A stretch of DNA of 64,000 bases from Chitinophaga pendula (GTDB lineage Bacteria; Bacteroidota; Bacteroidia; Chitinophagales; Chitinophagaceae): positions 4,588,001-4,652,000 of the forward strand of contig NZ_CP077769.1 in NCBI RefSeq assembly GCF_020386615.1. The letters run 5' to 3'. Positions 26,588 through 36,244 of this stretch are shown piece by piece. The stretch's first letter is position 1, and each line of letters begins with the position of its first letter. The notes beneath the pieces were generated by a model. The model was given only the letters and a program-made list of their open reading frames with translations, searched no databases and was not told where the DNA came from. The position numbers were made by a program, and so were the translations under genes.

Positions 26588-27502
26588 TTAAAAATATCGT
26601 GGAGATACCACCCTCCATTTTGACCAGGCAAAACGGTAGTTAAGCATAAGCTCGTGGGAAGCGGATTGCCCCATCTTAAGGTTAGAAGCCATAGGCGCGT
26701 CATACGCATAACCAACCTGAAAGTGTTTGGATATTTGTACCTGCACAAGTCCGGTAACCGTCTTCTCCGAACGCCAGGAAGCTCCCAACCAAACCAGATT
26801 CTTCAACAACACATTTACATTCAAATCATAAGCCCAGGTAGTACCTTGCACCTTTCTTATCAATACGTTAGGTTTGAACTTGACCTTATCATCCAGGTCA
26901 AATAAATAGCCTGCCTGAAAATAATAGTGAGTACGGGTAGACACTTTATTCACACTCTTTCCTATATCAAAACTGCGGAAGGTAGGTGCAGAGAATCCGG
27001 CAAAAAAACGTTCCGTAAATAACATGAAGCCAAATCCTATATCCGTCTTCCAATATCGTTGGTCCTGCGCAAAAACCGGATCAGTTGTCGACAGCAAACT
27101 ATTGTTTTCCCGGTATTGCACCATTCCTGCCTTTACCCCCATAGCCAGGTAAAGTTTTTCATTAAGTTTCACCCGCTGAGATACATGAAAACTACCTCCC
27201 GTCCTGGATTGTACACCGATCTTCTCACTAAGCGCGCTGAATCCTAAACTGGTACTAGTCGCTTTTACAGGTGAATAGAAAGAAAAAGTGGCGGTCTTCG
27301 GCGCTCCATCTATTCCCGTCCACTGGTTCCTTCCTACTACAGTCAAACTGGAAGATTCATCCATACTGGGATATGCAGGATTGATGATCATACCGTTGAA
27401 CATATACTGCGAATAAATCGGGTCCTGCTGTGCCTGCACTCGCAAACAACCACACAGATAAAATACTACCAGGTAAAATGTTCTTAAAAGGAATTGCTTC
27501 AT
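26588..27502 (-). CDS. PorP/SprF family type IX secretion outer-membrane protein
   Basis: 304 aa outer-membrane beta-barrel with a signal peptide (ending VQAQ). The family signature DPIYSQYMFNGMIINPAY is at the mature N-terminus, followed by GRNQWTGIDGAPKT. SprF of Flavobacterium is needed for surface delivery of the adhesin SprB, and type B sorted proteins are generally encoded next to such a partner. Here it lies 40 bp after the giant type B adhesin gene and 22 bp before the PorE-like gene, so it is the presumed dedicated exporter/anchor for that adhesin. Confidence 0.95.
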   Translation of the reverse strand: MKQFLLRTFYLVVFYLCGCLRVQAQQDPIYSQYMFNGMIINPAYPSMDESSSLTVVGRNQWTGIDGAPKTATFSFYSPVKATSTSLGFSALSEKIGVQSRTGGSFHVSQRVKLNEKLYLAMGVKAGMVQYRENNSLLSTTDPVFAQDQRYWKTDIGFGFMLFTERFFAGFSAPTFRSFDIGKSVNKVSTRTHYYFQAGYLFDLDDKVKFKPNVLIRKVQGTTWAYDLNVNVLLKNLVWLGASWRSEKTVTGLVQVQISKHFQVGYAYDAPMASNLKMGQSASHELMLNYRFAWSKWRVVSPRYF

Positions 27503-27542
27503 AGGTTTCGAACTTAATAAATGGACATCCTGTAAATATCTG

Positions 27543-30500
27543 TCAACGTTTTATTACAATAAATCCGGTATATCTTTCGGCCTTTCCGTTATTATCCCAT
27601 ATATTGACAATATAGAAGTAAGTACCATCAGCAACATCTCCACTGGCTCCTACATTGGAACGTCCCTTAAAGTTGTTGGACTTATTATCATATCCCTTCA
27701 AGCGGAACACCGCACCACCCCAACGATTGAATACTATCACTTCGTTACGTGGGAACTTCTCTATATTTTCAATATACATGACATCATTACCCTTACCATC
27801 CCCATTAGGTGATATAGCAGGATGCACCCGGATCAATCCCCTGTTATCATCTCTCCACCGCTTATCTGTAGTCCACTTTTCCACAGTATCAGGCACACCA
27901 TCATTATCAGAATCCGGATCCAGAAAATCCGGAATACCGTCACCATCTGTATCATCATCGTAAGGATCTCCATTACCATTTACGTCTTCCTCCCCGTCTG
28001 TTAACCCATCCCCATCCGAATCACATTTCATACACATTGCATCATCATTTAAAATGATACCGACTGCCTTATCTGGTTGAATGATATTAGGAACATACTG
28101 ACCAGATGGCACCGTCGCCTTCAGCAGATGTATGCCAAACGACTCATGACGCTCAAAAATAGTATCCCCGACAAGCGGCACCCTAATTGCTCCCGCAGAT
28201 TGCCCGGCAGGAATAACGACGGTGGTGACGCTATTATCGAAGTCAACACCTGGTGTCGCTTCATCTGTCATAATAGAAGCCCCCCCATTCGGAACAACTG
28301 TATACTCATACTGTAAAGTAATTGGCCTTGAACTGCGACGGTTCATTTTAATATCAAAAGATAGCTGTTGCTCATTACCGGGACTCCCCTCCTTACTGCG
28401 ATACTCTCCTGTACTGAATGATAGCTCCATCGGATCATTGTCTGTAATAGCCACCTTCGTCTGGTACTTTATACCTTGTTTATATAAAGGCGTGCTACTA
28501 CCAGGCTGATATGGCAGAACATTCAGGTCAAGGAAACCTTCATCATCGTTAACATCGTTATCTTTCGTACGGGCCTTAAATACATACTCGTGAGCTCCGG
28601 CCGGTAATACAACTGACAACGTCTCATCACTAATGGCTCCGGCATCCGATTCAGCAACCCGCGCATTGTCTGTTTTCACTTGGATCCGTATCGGTAGATC
28701 ATACACTGCCGTATTCGCTGACCTTATTTTGTAAGATACCGGCTCCCCTTCGTCTACCGTTACTGCATCCGTTATTAACTCCACTATAAGCGTATCATTA
28801 TCCATTAATGACATCTTCGCTGTAGGATCAAGCGCTAACATCCATTTTACTCCGGAGATAGGCGCATTTGCGTGCTGTAACGTAACATCTATACTTTCCG
28901 TACCCTCTACTAATGCATCGTCTATTGGGATAGCGGTAAGTAATACACCATTCTGGAATGCAGGGATAATAACTTTTGAGGGCAATGCAATATAATCGAC
29001 ACCAGCGGTAGCTGTCCCAACGGTAGATAGGTCAACCTGTACGTCCTTCACTGCTGCCAGCTGCGTATTACTGAATCTGACACGGAATGTTCCTGCTGTA
29101 GCCGGTTCTGAAGCGTCTGCGATCTTCTCAATCATAATACGCCTTTCATCCGCCTTTGACCCGCTTTCTGCACTTTCATCGTCCGTTATAGTCATTGTAA
29201 GTGGTAACTCCTCTACGTCAAAAGCGATAATACCCGTATTTCGTTTCATCTGAGCAGCCTGCAGGGTCAATGTAATGGTTTCATCCCCTTCTATCAGCAG
29301 ATCATCTTTTACCTTTACCCGTACTTCAGTGCTATTCTTTCCTGCTGTAATAATGGCTGTATTCCCCAATGGTTGCATATCATCTGCATCCGCTGTAGCA
29401 CTGGTATTAAAGAAGATCCGGATATCAGCTCCGGCCACCGAAGTGCCTGGCAGTTTAATAACATAGACACCATCTGTGGAAGGTTCCGCCGCATCCGCTG
29501 TTTTTAATAACTGTATCTTAAAATCATTTGCCTCCGGTATAGTGACCGCTGCTGGCTGAGTAACCGGATAATCAGCTGTCGTAACAGCAAACTTCAACGT
29601 CTCAGGCCCCTCTACGATATTGTCATCTGTAATATTTAGCGTAAACACCTCCTGATTGGTATATGCAGGGATAACAACCTTCGCAGGAATACCATTATAG
29701 TCTGCATTATCTGCCGTAGACACGGCATCCCTTACAATATCAATAGTAATATCCTCGTCTGCAGTGATCTGGTTATTCACAAACCCTATCACGACCTGTG
29801 AATGACTACCCTCGTGCAGCACCGCAGAATCAATGTACATGCGCAGCTGCCTGTTACCAGGAATAGTGTGTGTAATGTCATCTATCAGGATATCAATACT
29901 ATCTGCAGACACACCACTGAAATTAGTCACCGTCCCCGTCAATCTCAATAACTCAGTCTTCTCCAGAATATTATCAGCTAAAGCCTTCAGTGAAAATTCT
30001 ACATAACTTTCAGTAGGCTGTATAGTAAAATCAACAGGCACATCCGCGTAATCACTGACAACTGCCTTAGATAAAGCGCTACGATCGATACTTACTTGCA
30101 ATGGTTTATAAGGGCGTATACCTGCTGGTAAGCCAGCACGGATCTTCAGCACACTTCCTTCCGCTACATGATTGTTGCCAGCTGGTACCACTTCAAAATG
30201 TACCTTCCTGTTAGCTGGGTTACCACCCGTTTCATCAGTGATCATCAGCTTGATAGAATCTTTCTTGAAACCAGGAGCTGTCATCAAGACTTGTAACGTT
30301 TCCGTTTCTTCTAATATATTATCCGCTAACGCCCGGATCACCGTTGTTGTAACGGCAGAAGTGCCCTTTGCAATAGTAACCGATTGATTAACATTAGTAT
30401 GATCATCGTCGGCAGCGGTAGAACTATTGCCTTTGCTAATATTTAATACGAATGGATAACCGGCTTTCAAATTACCTGGCAAACCAATTGTTACAGTGGC

Positions 30501-33500
30501 TCCCACCATATGGCCTTCCCCGATACTGTTATGGCTGGCATTTAGTACTAAGGCCATATCAGGCTGGTAGTCCATGTCCCTTAACTGTATGCTGACTGGG
30601 TCTACTGTAATCCCTGTAAACCCACTACCACTGGCATCAAGCTGCAGCACTTCGTCCATAGGCCCTTCCAGATAGTCATCATCCATTATATGAATAGTAG
30701 CGTCTACACTATTCCCGATAAGTTTAACAGGTACGGACAGATTATAATCTTCTGCACTGGCAGTCACACTGGCATCTGCAGAAAGTACTATCGTTAGTGG
30801 TATCTCAACCTCTGTAGTAATCCCGGCAGGTAACCGGTAGGTCAGCTGGTAATCTTTCCCCTCTTCCATTATAGCAGCCGCACTGACAGTAATCATTTTA
30901 TTAGCTGCTATCTCGCTGGTCTTGTCAATTATATTGCCTTTAATAGCCGCTACCGACAATCCAGGTACACCAGTGGCCACACCAGTTACTTGATAGGCTT
31001 CTGTAGCCTCCAGTATTTGATCTGTATTTGCTGCCAAAAGACTCGTCGACACCACAGACGTCTCCATACTTCCAAGTGTGATCGTAGTAGCCGATAAAGT
31101 ATAATCAGTTGCTGCAGCTCCGGGCAATAGCAGATCCTTCGTCAGCGTTACCGTGATAGGCACACTGGCCTTTATACCACTGTTCTTAAATCGTAAAGTC
31201 ACATTACTGCTCTCTCCCTCTTTCAGATCACCCTGATCCGCTACCAATTCCATCTTTAGGTTATCAGCCGTGGCAGTTGCATCCTTCAATGTCAGCGATA
31301 TCGAATCCGTCTTGAAGCCGCCGGCTGTCATCACTACCTGCAACACCTCATCAGGCTCCAGGATATTATCTGTCATCGCGGTAATTGCCGTAGTAGTGGC
31401 ATCACTACTACCTTGTAGGATTGTAATGCTCTGCACAATATTATTATGATCTCCGTCTGAAGCACTGGAACTGCTGCCCTTGCTAATAGAAAGCACCAGC
31501 GGATAACCAGCCTTCAAATTACCGGGTAAGCTCACCGTAACCTTGGCACCGGTAACATCACCCTCGGTTATAGTAGCTTCACTCCGGCTCAGCACCAACG
31601 CCATATCCGGCGTATAATCCATATCCTTCAACTGGATAGTCACAGGACTGATCTGTATGCCGGAGAAAGCAAACGAACTGCTCTCCAGCTTTAACAACTC
31701 ATTCACAGGACCTTCCAGTAAGTCGTCATCTGTAATGTGGATATCTACTGTACTGCTCGCACTACCGGCCATGATCTTGGCTGCTACCGGCAGACTGTAA
31801 TCTGAGGTACTTGCGGTAGATCCTACAAAATAAGTAGTCGTAATAGGGATGTCCACCTCTGTGCTGATATCCGTCGGCAGGCTAAACGTAAGCGGATAAT
31901 CCTTCCCTTCTTCCATCACAGTAGCAGCACTCACACTGATCCGTTTATTAGCGGGATCATCTCCCGTTGCATCGGATATATTACCATTCACAGGCGCTAC
32001 CGTCAAGCCGGAGATACCACTCGCTACACCCGTTATCCGGTAGGCTTCCGTAGCCTCCAGTATCTTATCTGTATTCGCTGCCAAAAGACTCGTCGACACC
32101 ACAGACGTCTCCATACTTCCAAGTGTGATCGTAGTAGCCGATAAAGTATAATCAGTTGCTGCAGCTCCGGGCAATAGCAGATCCTTCGTCAGCGTTACCA
32201 TGATAGGCACACTGGCCTTTATACCACTGTTCTTAAATCGTAAAGTCACATTACTGCTCTCTCCCTCTTTCAGATCACCCTGATCCGCTACCAATTCCAT
32301 CTTTAGGTTATCAGCCGTGGCAGTTGCATCCTTCAATGTCAGCGATATCGAATCCGTCTTGAAGCCGCCGGCTGTCATCACTACCTGCAACACCTCATCA
32401 GGCTCCAGGATATTATCTGTCATCGCGGTAATTGCCGTAGTAGTGGCATCACTACTACCTTGTAGGATTGTAATGCTCTGCACAATATTATTATGATCTC
32501 CGTCTGAAGCACTGGAACTGCTGCCCTTGCTAATAGAAAGCACCAGCGGATAACCAGCCTTCAAATTACCGGGTAAGCTCACCGTAACCTTGGCACCGGT
32601 AACATCACCCTCGGTTATAGTAGCTTCACTCCGGCTCAGCACCAACGCCATATCCGGCGTATAATCCATATCCTTCAACTGGATAGTCACAGGACTGATC
32701 TGTATGCCGGAGAAAGCAAACGAACTGCTCTCCAGCTTTAACAACTCATTCACAGGACCTTCCAGTAAGTCGTCATCTGTAATGTGGATATCTACTGTAC
32801 TGCTCGCACTACCGGCCATGATCTTGGCTGCTACCGGCAGACTGTAATCTGAGGTACTTGCGGTAGATCCTACAAAATAAGTAGTCGTAATAGGGATGTC
32901 CACCTCTGTGCTGATATCCGTCGGCAGGCTAAACGTAAGCGGATAATCCTTCCCTTCTTCCATCACAGTAGCAGCACTCACACTGATCCGTTTATTAGCG
33001 GGATCATCTCCCGTTGCATCGGATATATTACCATTCACAGGCGCTACCGTCAAGCCGGAGATACCACTCGCTACACCCGTTATCCGGTAGGCTTCCGTAG
33101 CCTCCAGTATCTTATCTGTATTCGCTGCCAAAAGACCCGTCGACACCACAGACGTCTCCATACTTCCAAGTGTGATCGTAGTAGCCGATAAAGTATAATC
33201 AGCCGCTGCAGCTCCGGGCAATAGCAGGTCCTTCGTCAGCGTTACCGTGATAGGCACACTGGCCTTTATACCACTGTTCTTAAATCGTAAAGTCACATTA
33301 CTGCTCTCTCCCTCTTTCAGATCACCCTGATCCGCTACCAATTCCATCTTTAAGTTATCAGCCGTGGCAGTTGCATCCTTCAATATAAATGTAACGGAGT
33401 CTCTCTTAAAGCCGGAGGCATCCATTACAATCACTAACTGCTCATCTCCCTCAAGTATATTATCTGCTGTAGCAGTAACGCCGCTCAGGGAAGTCGACTT

Positions 33501-35738
33501 GCTCCCTTCACTGATATGTAATACAGCAGCCACATTACTATGATCGCCGTCATCAGCAGTACTGCTGATACCTTTTGTAATTGTCAGGGGAATTTCATAC
33601 CCGGCCTTCAAACCGTCCGGCAATGAAAAAGTGACATCACGGCTATCTATTCCTCCTTCATTGATCTCAGCCGTCGCGGCTACGCCCGCTTTTGTAACAG
33701 ATAAAACAAGGTGGTCTGCAAAATCTGCATCCTTCATCTGTACAACGCCGGCAGCCACGGTAAAAGTGGTTAATCCATCACCAGCACTGCCGCCAATCGT
33801 AAGTTCCTCTGTTCTTTCCAGTAAGTCATCATGTAATATGCTGAAAGGAATCGTTGTATTATTTCCCGTGTTAAGCGTGACAGTCGTGGTATTCAATTTA
33901 TAGTCCGAAGCAGTTACGCCGGCACCCCCTGTAGCCGTCAACTGAATAGTGATAGGCACTACCGTTGTAATGCCCTCTGGTAGATGTAGCACAAGGTTAC
34001 CATCATAGCCTTCATCTAATGGTAGCGTCACATTGGCAGTATCTAACGCCACCCGGACAACCGTATAGGCCGGATTGGTCCGCGTTATGTCCCTGATGTC
34101 TACTGTAGCAGCAGCCGACTTAGCCTGCCCCATCACATCTGCTTCCACCGTCAAATTCAGCTTTTCTAAGGGTTCCAGGATCATATCCGGTAAAGCTACA
34201 ATGGAAATATCAGCACCGTTTTTCCCAGCTGGTATAGTAACTGTGGACGGAATAGTAAAATCCGCTCCTTCACTTGCAGTAGAAGATGAGGCACTTTTAA
34301 CCGTCACTGCTATGGCCTCGGAGGCCAGTACACCTGTCGGCAGATGCACAACAGCCGTCTGTGTACTTCCCTCATCTATAGGTAGTACGGCCAATGAAAG
34401 CTCTCTGGGTTCATCATCGGTGATCTCATAGACACATGAGGATGCCGCCGGGTCAATATTTACCAGTGTATTACAGGTAGATTCGAGCTTCCACTTCATG
34501 CTACGGCTATACTGTAATGTTGTATTCCCCTTTATGCGGATATTATTAAGCGCCAACACCGTTTCCCCCATGCGATAGTCTCCTGCAGGGATCAAAAAAC
34601 CTTCCTGATAGTCATAATCCACTCCCTTTTCAGCACGATGCGGCGATGTATAGGTATTGTCATGAACAATCCGTACAAACTGTGGCGTATTCAGCTTACC
34701 TCCCGATACTTTAATACTCAATCCCTGTATAGCCGCTTCCGTATTACCTTCCGCATGTTGAGCAGTAGGGCTGGCAAATGCTACCTGTACCGGTGAGAAA
34801 TCGATGCCCGGCACATCCTGTACTTCCAACACAGGATCATATTGGTTCTTAGAAACACCGTATCCTACCATGATACGGGCAGTCTTAAACTGCTGTTCAA
34901 ATACGCTTCCCAGGTCTTTATGCACGGAAATACCAACAGGAACAGCATCCATGATGGTTTTTACAATAGAAGGTAACGTTCCATCATCATAACGACGTAA
35001 ATGGTTACCAGCCGACGTGATATTATAAGATTTGAAACTAGGGTAAGTCTTAAAAACATGAGAACGTGGGGTCTCTAACCCCAATCCGCCATCCTGCCCG
35101 GCAGCCCTGTATAAACCTACGGTAGCCGGATTAGATGATGGTGCAATAAAGCCGGTAGATTTACTGCTGACAGGCAACTGGTTAGTAAGCGCCGGATCTG
35201 CCCCCATTACACCCACCTCCGAAAGATACAGATGGGCATTGGTCATAAACCATTCCCCCTGATAGGTCTCCGGAGGTAACTGCAATACATAGTCCAACAT
35301 GAAATAGTCCTTACCTTGTTGATAGCTAAGGTTCATTATCAGGTTGGCAGTGGTATTGTAAAGCCCCTGTACCGTACCCACCATCTGTACCTGCCAGGGA
35401 TCATTTAAGGTACCTGTACCCGCTAACGGCGAAACATAACATATCTGAGGTTGATGCCAACCGGAAGTATCGTAAGGGGCAAGGCTGATAAAATTGACAT
35501 TGGTATTAATGCCTTTTGTAAGACCCGCTCCATTATAAGTTTCTGTCTTGCTATTGCGAGTAACCGCATAACTGCCGTCCTTATATATATCTATCTTAAG
35601 ATCAGATAACGATACCCCTCCCGAAGGATTGATAGTAACAGCTATCTGAGCTATAGAACGACTGCAAAACATCGACAGCACTGCAATCAGGAGATATTGC
35701 CCCCACCTGGACAAGAGGATATTAGACATAGGAATCAT
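27543..35738 (-). CDS. Giant Calx-beta adhesin with TSP3 repeats and T9SS type B (gliding motility-associated) C-terminus
   Basis: About 2731 aa. Signal peptide ends RSIAQ. A unique N-terminal domain (about 35-430) is followed by roughly 19-20 Calx-beta-like repeats (about 430-2550) with recurring xxILExxE and GDDLxEG calcium loops. Thrombospondin type 3 repeats come next (DSDGDGLTDGEEDVNGNGD, DTDGDGIPDFLDPDSDNDG). The type B CTD begins ISPNGDGKGNDVMYI and ends GFIVIKR. It should be secreted by T9SS and displayed through the PorP/SprF protein downstream, acting as a calcium-stiffened stalk or adhesin, perhaps in gliding or attachment. ATG at 35738 is used; a GTG at 35747 and an ATG at 35729 are alternatives. 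Residues about 800-1580 include a nearly identical 349-aa duplication. Confidence 0.93.
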   Translation of the reverse strand: MIPMSNILLSRWGQYLLIAVLSMFCSRSIAQIAVTINPSGGVSLSDLKIDIYKDGSYAVTRNSKTETYNGAGLTKGINTNVNFISLAPYDTSGWHQPQICYVSPLAGTGTLNDPWQVQMVGTVQGLYNTTANLIMNLSYQQGKDYFMLDYVLQLPPETYQGEWFMTNAHLYLSEVGVMGADPALTNQLPVSSKSTGFIAPSSNPATVGLYRAAGQDGGLGLETPRSHVFKTYPSFKSYNITSAGNHLRRYDDGTLPSIVKTIMDAVPVGISVHKDLGSVFEQQFKTARIMVGYGVSKNQYDPVLEVQDVPGIDFSPVQVAFASPTAQHAEGNTEAAIQGLSIKVSGGKLNTPQFVRIVHDNTYTSPHRAEKGVDYDYQEGFLIPAGDYRMGETVLALNNIRIKGNTTLQYSRSMKWKLESTCNTLVNIDPAASSCVYEITDDEPRELSLAVLPIDEGSTQTAVVHLPTGVLASEAIAVTVKSASSSTASEGADFTIPSTVTIPAGKNGADISIVALPDMILEPLEKLNLTVEADVMGQAKSAAATVDIRDITRTNPAYTVVRVALDTANVTLPLDEGYDGNLVLHLPEGITTVVPITIQLTATGGAGVTASDYKLNTTTVTLNTGNNTTIPFSILHDDLLERTEELTIGGSAGDGLTTFTVAAGVVQMKDADFADHLVLSVTKAGVAATAEINEGGIDSRDVTFSLPDGLKAGYEIPLTITKGISSTADDGDHSNVAAVLHISEGSKSTSLSGVTATADNILEGDEQLVIVMDASGFKRDSVTFILKDATATADNLKMELVADQGDLKEGESSNVTLRFKNSGIKASVPITVTLTKDLLLPGAAAADYTLSATTITLGSMETSVVSTGLLAANTDKILEATEAYRITGVASGISGLTVAPVNGNISDATGDDPANKRISVSAATVMEEGKDYPLTFSLPTDISTEVDIPITTTYFVGSTASTSDYSLPVAAKIMAGSASSTVDIHITDDDLLEGPVNELLKLESSSFAFSGIQISPVTIQLKDMDYTPDMALVLSRSEATITEGDVTGAKVTVSLPGNLKAGYPLVLSISKGSSSSASDGDHNNIVQSITILQGSSDATTTAITAMTDNILEPDEVLQVVMTAGGFKTDSISLTLKDATATADNLKMELVADQGDLKEGESSNVTLRFKNSGIKASVPIMVTLTKDLLLPGAAATDYTLSATTITLGSMETSVVSTSLLAANTDKILEATEAYRITGVASGISGLTVAPVNGNISDATGDDPANKRISVSAATVMEEGKDYPLTFSLPTDISTEVDIPITTTYFVGSTASTSDYSLPVAAKIMAGSASSTVDIHITDDDLLEGPVNELLKLESSSFAFSGIQISPVTIQLKDMDYTPDMALVLSRSEATITEGDVTGAKVTVSLPGNLKAGYPLVLSISKGSSSSASDGDHNNIVQSITILQGSSDATTTAITAMTDNILEPDEVLQVVMTAGGFKTDSISLTLKDATATADNLKMELVADQGDLKEGESSNVTLRFKNSGIKASVPITVTLTKDLLLPGAAATDYTLSATTITLGSMETSVVSTSLLAANTDQILEATEAYQVTGVATGVPGLSVAAIKGNIIDKTSEIAANKMITVSAAAIMEEGKDYQLTYRLPAGITTEVEIPLTIVLSADASVTASAEDYNLSVPVKLIGNSVDATIHIMDDDYLEGPMDEVLQLDASGSGFTGITVDPVSIQLRDMDYQPDMALVLNASHNSIGEGHMVGATVTIGLPGNLKAGYPFVLNISKGNSSTAADDDHTNVNQSVTIAKGTSAVTTTVIRALADNILEETETLQVLMTAPGFKKDSIKLMITDETGGNPANRKVHFEVVPAGNNHVAEGSVLKIRAGLPAGIRPYKPLQVSIDRSALSKAVVSDYADVPVDFTIQPTESYVEFSLKALADNILEKTELLRLTGTVTNFSGVSADSIDILIDDITHTIPGNRQLRMYIDSAVLHEGSHSQVVIGFVNNQITADEDITIDIVRDAVSTADNADYNGIPAKVVIPAYTNQEVFTLNITDDNIVEGPETLKFAVTTADYPVTQPAAVTIPEANDFKIQLLKTADAAEPSTDGVYVIKLPGTSVAGADIRIFFNTSATADADDMQPLGNTAIITAGKNSTEVRVKVKDDLLIEGDETITLTLQAAQMKRNTGIIAFDVEELPLTMTITDDESAESGSKADERRIMIEKIADASEPATAGTFRVRFSNTQLAAVKDVQVDLSTVGTATAGVDYIALPSKVIIPAFQNGVLLTAIPIDDALVEGTESIDVTLQHANAPISGVKWMLALDPTAKMSLMDNDTLIVELITDAVTVDEGEPVSYKIRSANTAVYDLPIRIQVKTDNARVAESDAGAISDETLSVVLPAGAHEYVFKARTKDNDVNDDEGFLDLNVLPYQPGSSTPLYKQGIKYQTKVAITDNDPMELSFSTGEYRSKEGSPGNEQQLSFDIKMNRRSSRPITLQYEYTVVPNGGASIMTDEATPGVDFDNSVTTVVIPAGQSAGAIRVPLVGDTIFERHESFGIHLLKATVPSGQYVPNIIQPDKAVGIILNDDAMCMKCDSDGDGLTDGEEDVNGNGDPYDDDTDGDGIPDFLDPDSDNDGVPDTVEKWTTDKRWRDDNRGLIRVHPAISPNGDGKGNDVMYIENIEKFPRNEVIVFNRWGGAVFRLKGYDNKSNNFKGRSNVGASGDVADGTYFYIVNIWDNNGKAERYTGFIVIKR
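31035..33380 (-). repeat. 1047-bp in-frame tandem duplication inside the giant adhesin gene
   Basis: The landmark GACTCGTCGACACCACAGAC recurs near 31040, 32087 and (as GACCCGTCGACACC) 33134, a constant 1047-bp period equal to 349 codons. The first two units are nearly base-identical over their full length; the third is partial and diverges at about 33381. Each unit encodes about three Calx-beta domains. Confidence 0.95.
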
Positions 35739-35747
35739 AATCTTCAC

Positions 35748-36075
35748 AGGATAGGAATAACATAATTAACGTGTAATTTCTATTTATCCATAGCCATAAT
35801 CATAACAAGGCCAATACCGGTATAGGAATGAAGGCGGCCAGCCGTATAGAAAAACCATTAAATATGACGCTCTCTTACACTGTAATAATGATACAGCTTC
35901 TATCCATGCTGGCTGCGGTATAGGGAAGCGGAAATCGAGGGCCTTCCCGGTCGCTCTCTATCGATAAATAGGGCAAAAAATTCAACTAATACATCAATTT
36001 ACACTATTATGATATACTCACTTAAATGTAATATAGACAAAAACGATTAAATATATAATCATATATTACAATTTG
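35748..36075 (-). promoter_or_regulatory. Long putative 5' leader of the giant-adhesin operon
   Basis: About 330 bases lie between the predicted start of transcription (near 36070) and the adhesin start codon. No ORF is supported within it. The sequence is AT-rich with scattered short inverted repeats; I recognise no known riboswitch. Confidence 0.45.
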
Positions 36076-36106
36076 CAAATCTAAATAATAAAATATAGCA
36101 GTCAAA
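36076..36106 (-). promoter_or_regulatory. Bacteroidota promoter for the giant-adhesin/PorP/PorE-like operon
   Basis: On the minus strand: TTTG (36103-36106), 19-base spacer, TAGATTTG (36076-36083). Exact fit to TTTG-N19-TAnnTTTG in an otherwise AT-rich region. Confidence 0.75.
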
Positions 36107-36196
36107 ATAAAATTTAAAAAGAGGGGGAGGATGTGGCTTAAAAATGAGCAGTAAAAGCAATATTAATGCAGTATGCGAAGATTTAACTGGTAGTAC

Positions 36197-36227
36197 TATG
36201 TGAAGAGTTAAAATAAAAGTATTTTTG
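36197..36227 (+). promoter_or_regulatory. Promoter for ahcY
   Basis: TATG at 36197-36200 (one mismatch to TTTG), 19-base spacer, then TATTTTTG at 36220-36227. The ahcY ATG follows 17 bases later, so the leader is very short. Confidence 0.7.
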
Positions 36228-36244
36228 CCTAAACTTTAAACAGA

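Noticed and set aside
31035..33380. Duplication considered as a mobile element insertion
   Set aside because: The repeat is exactly in frame, has no terminal inverted repeats or transposase, and consists of Calx-beta domains.
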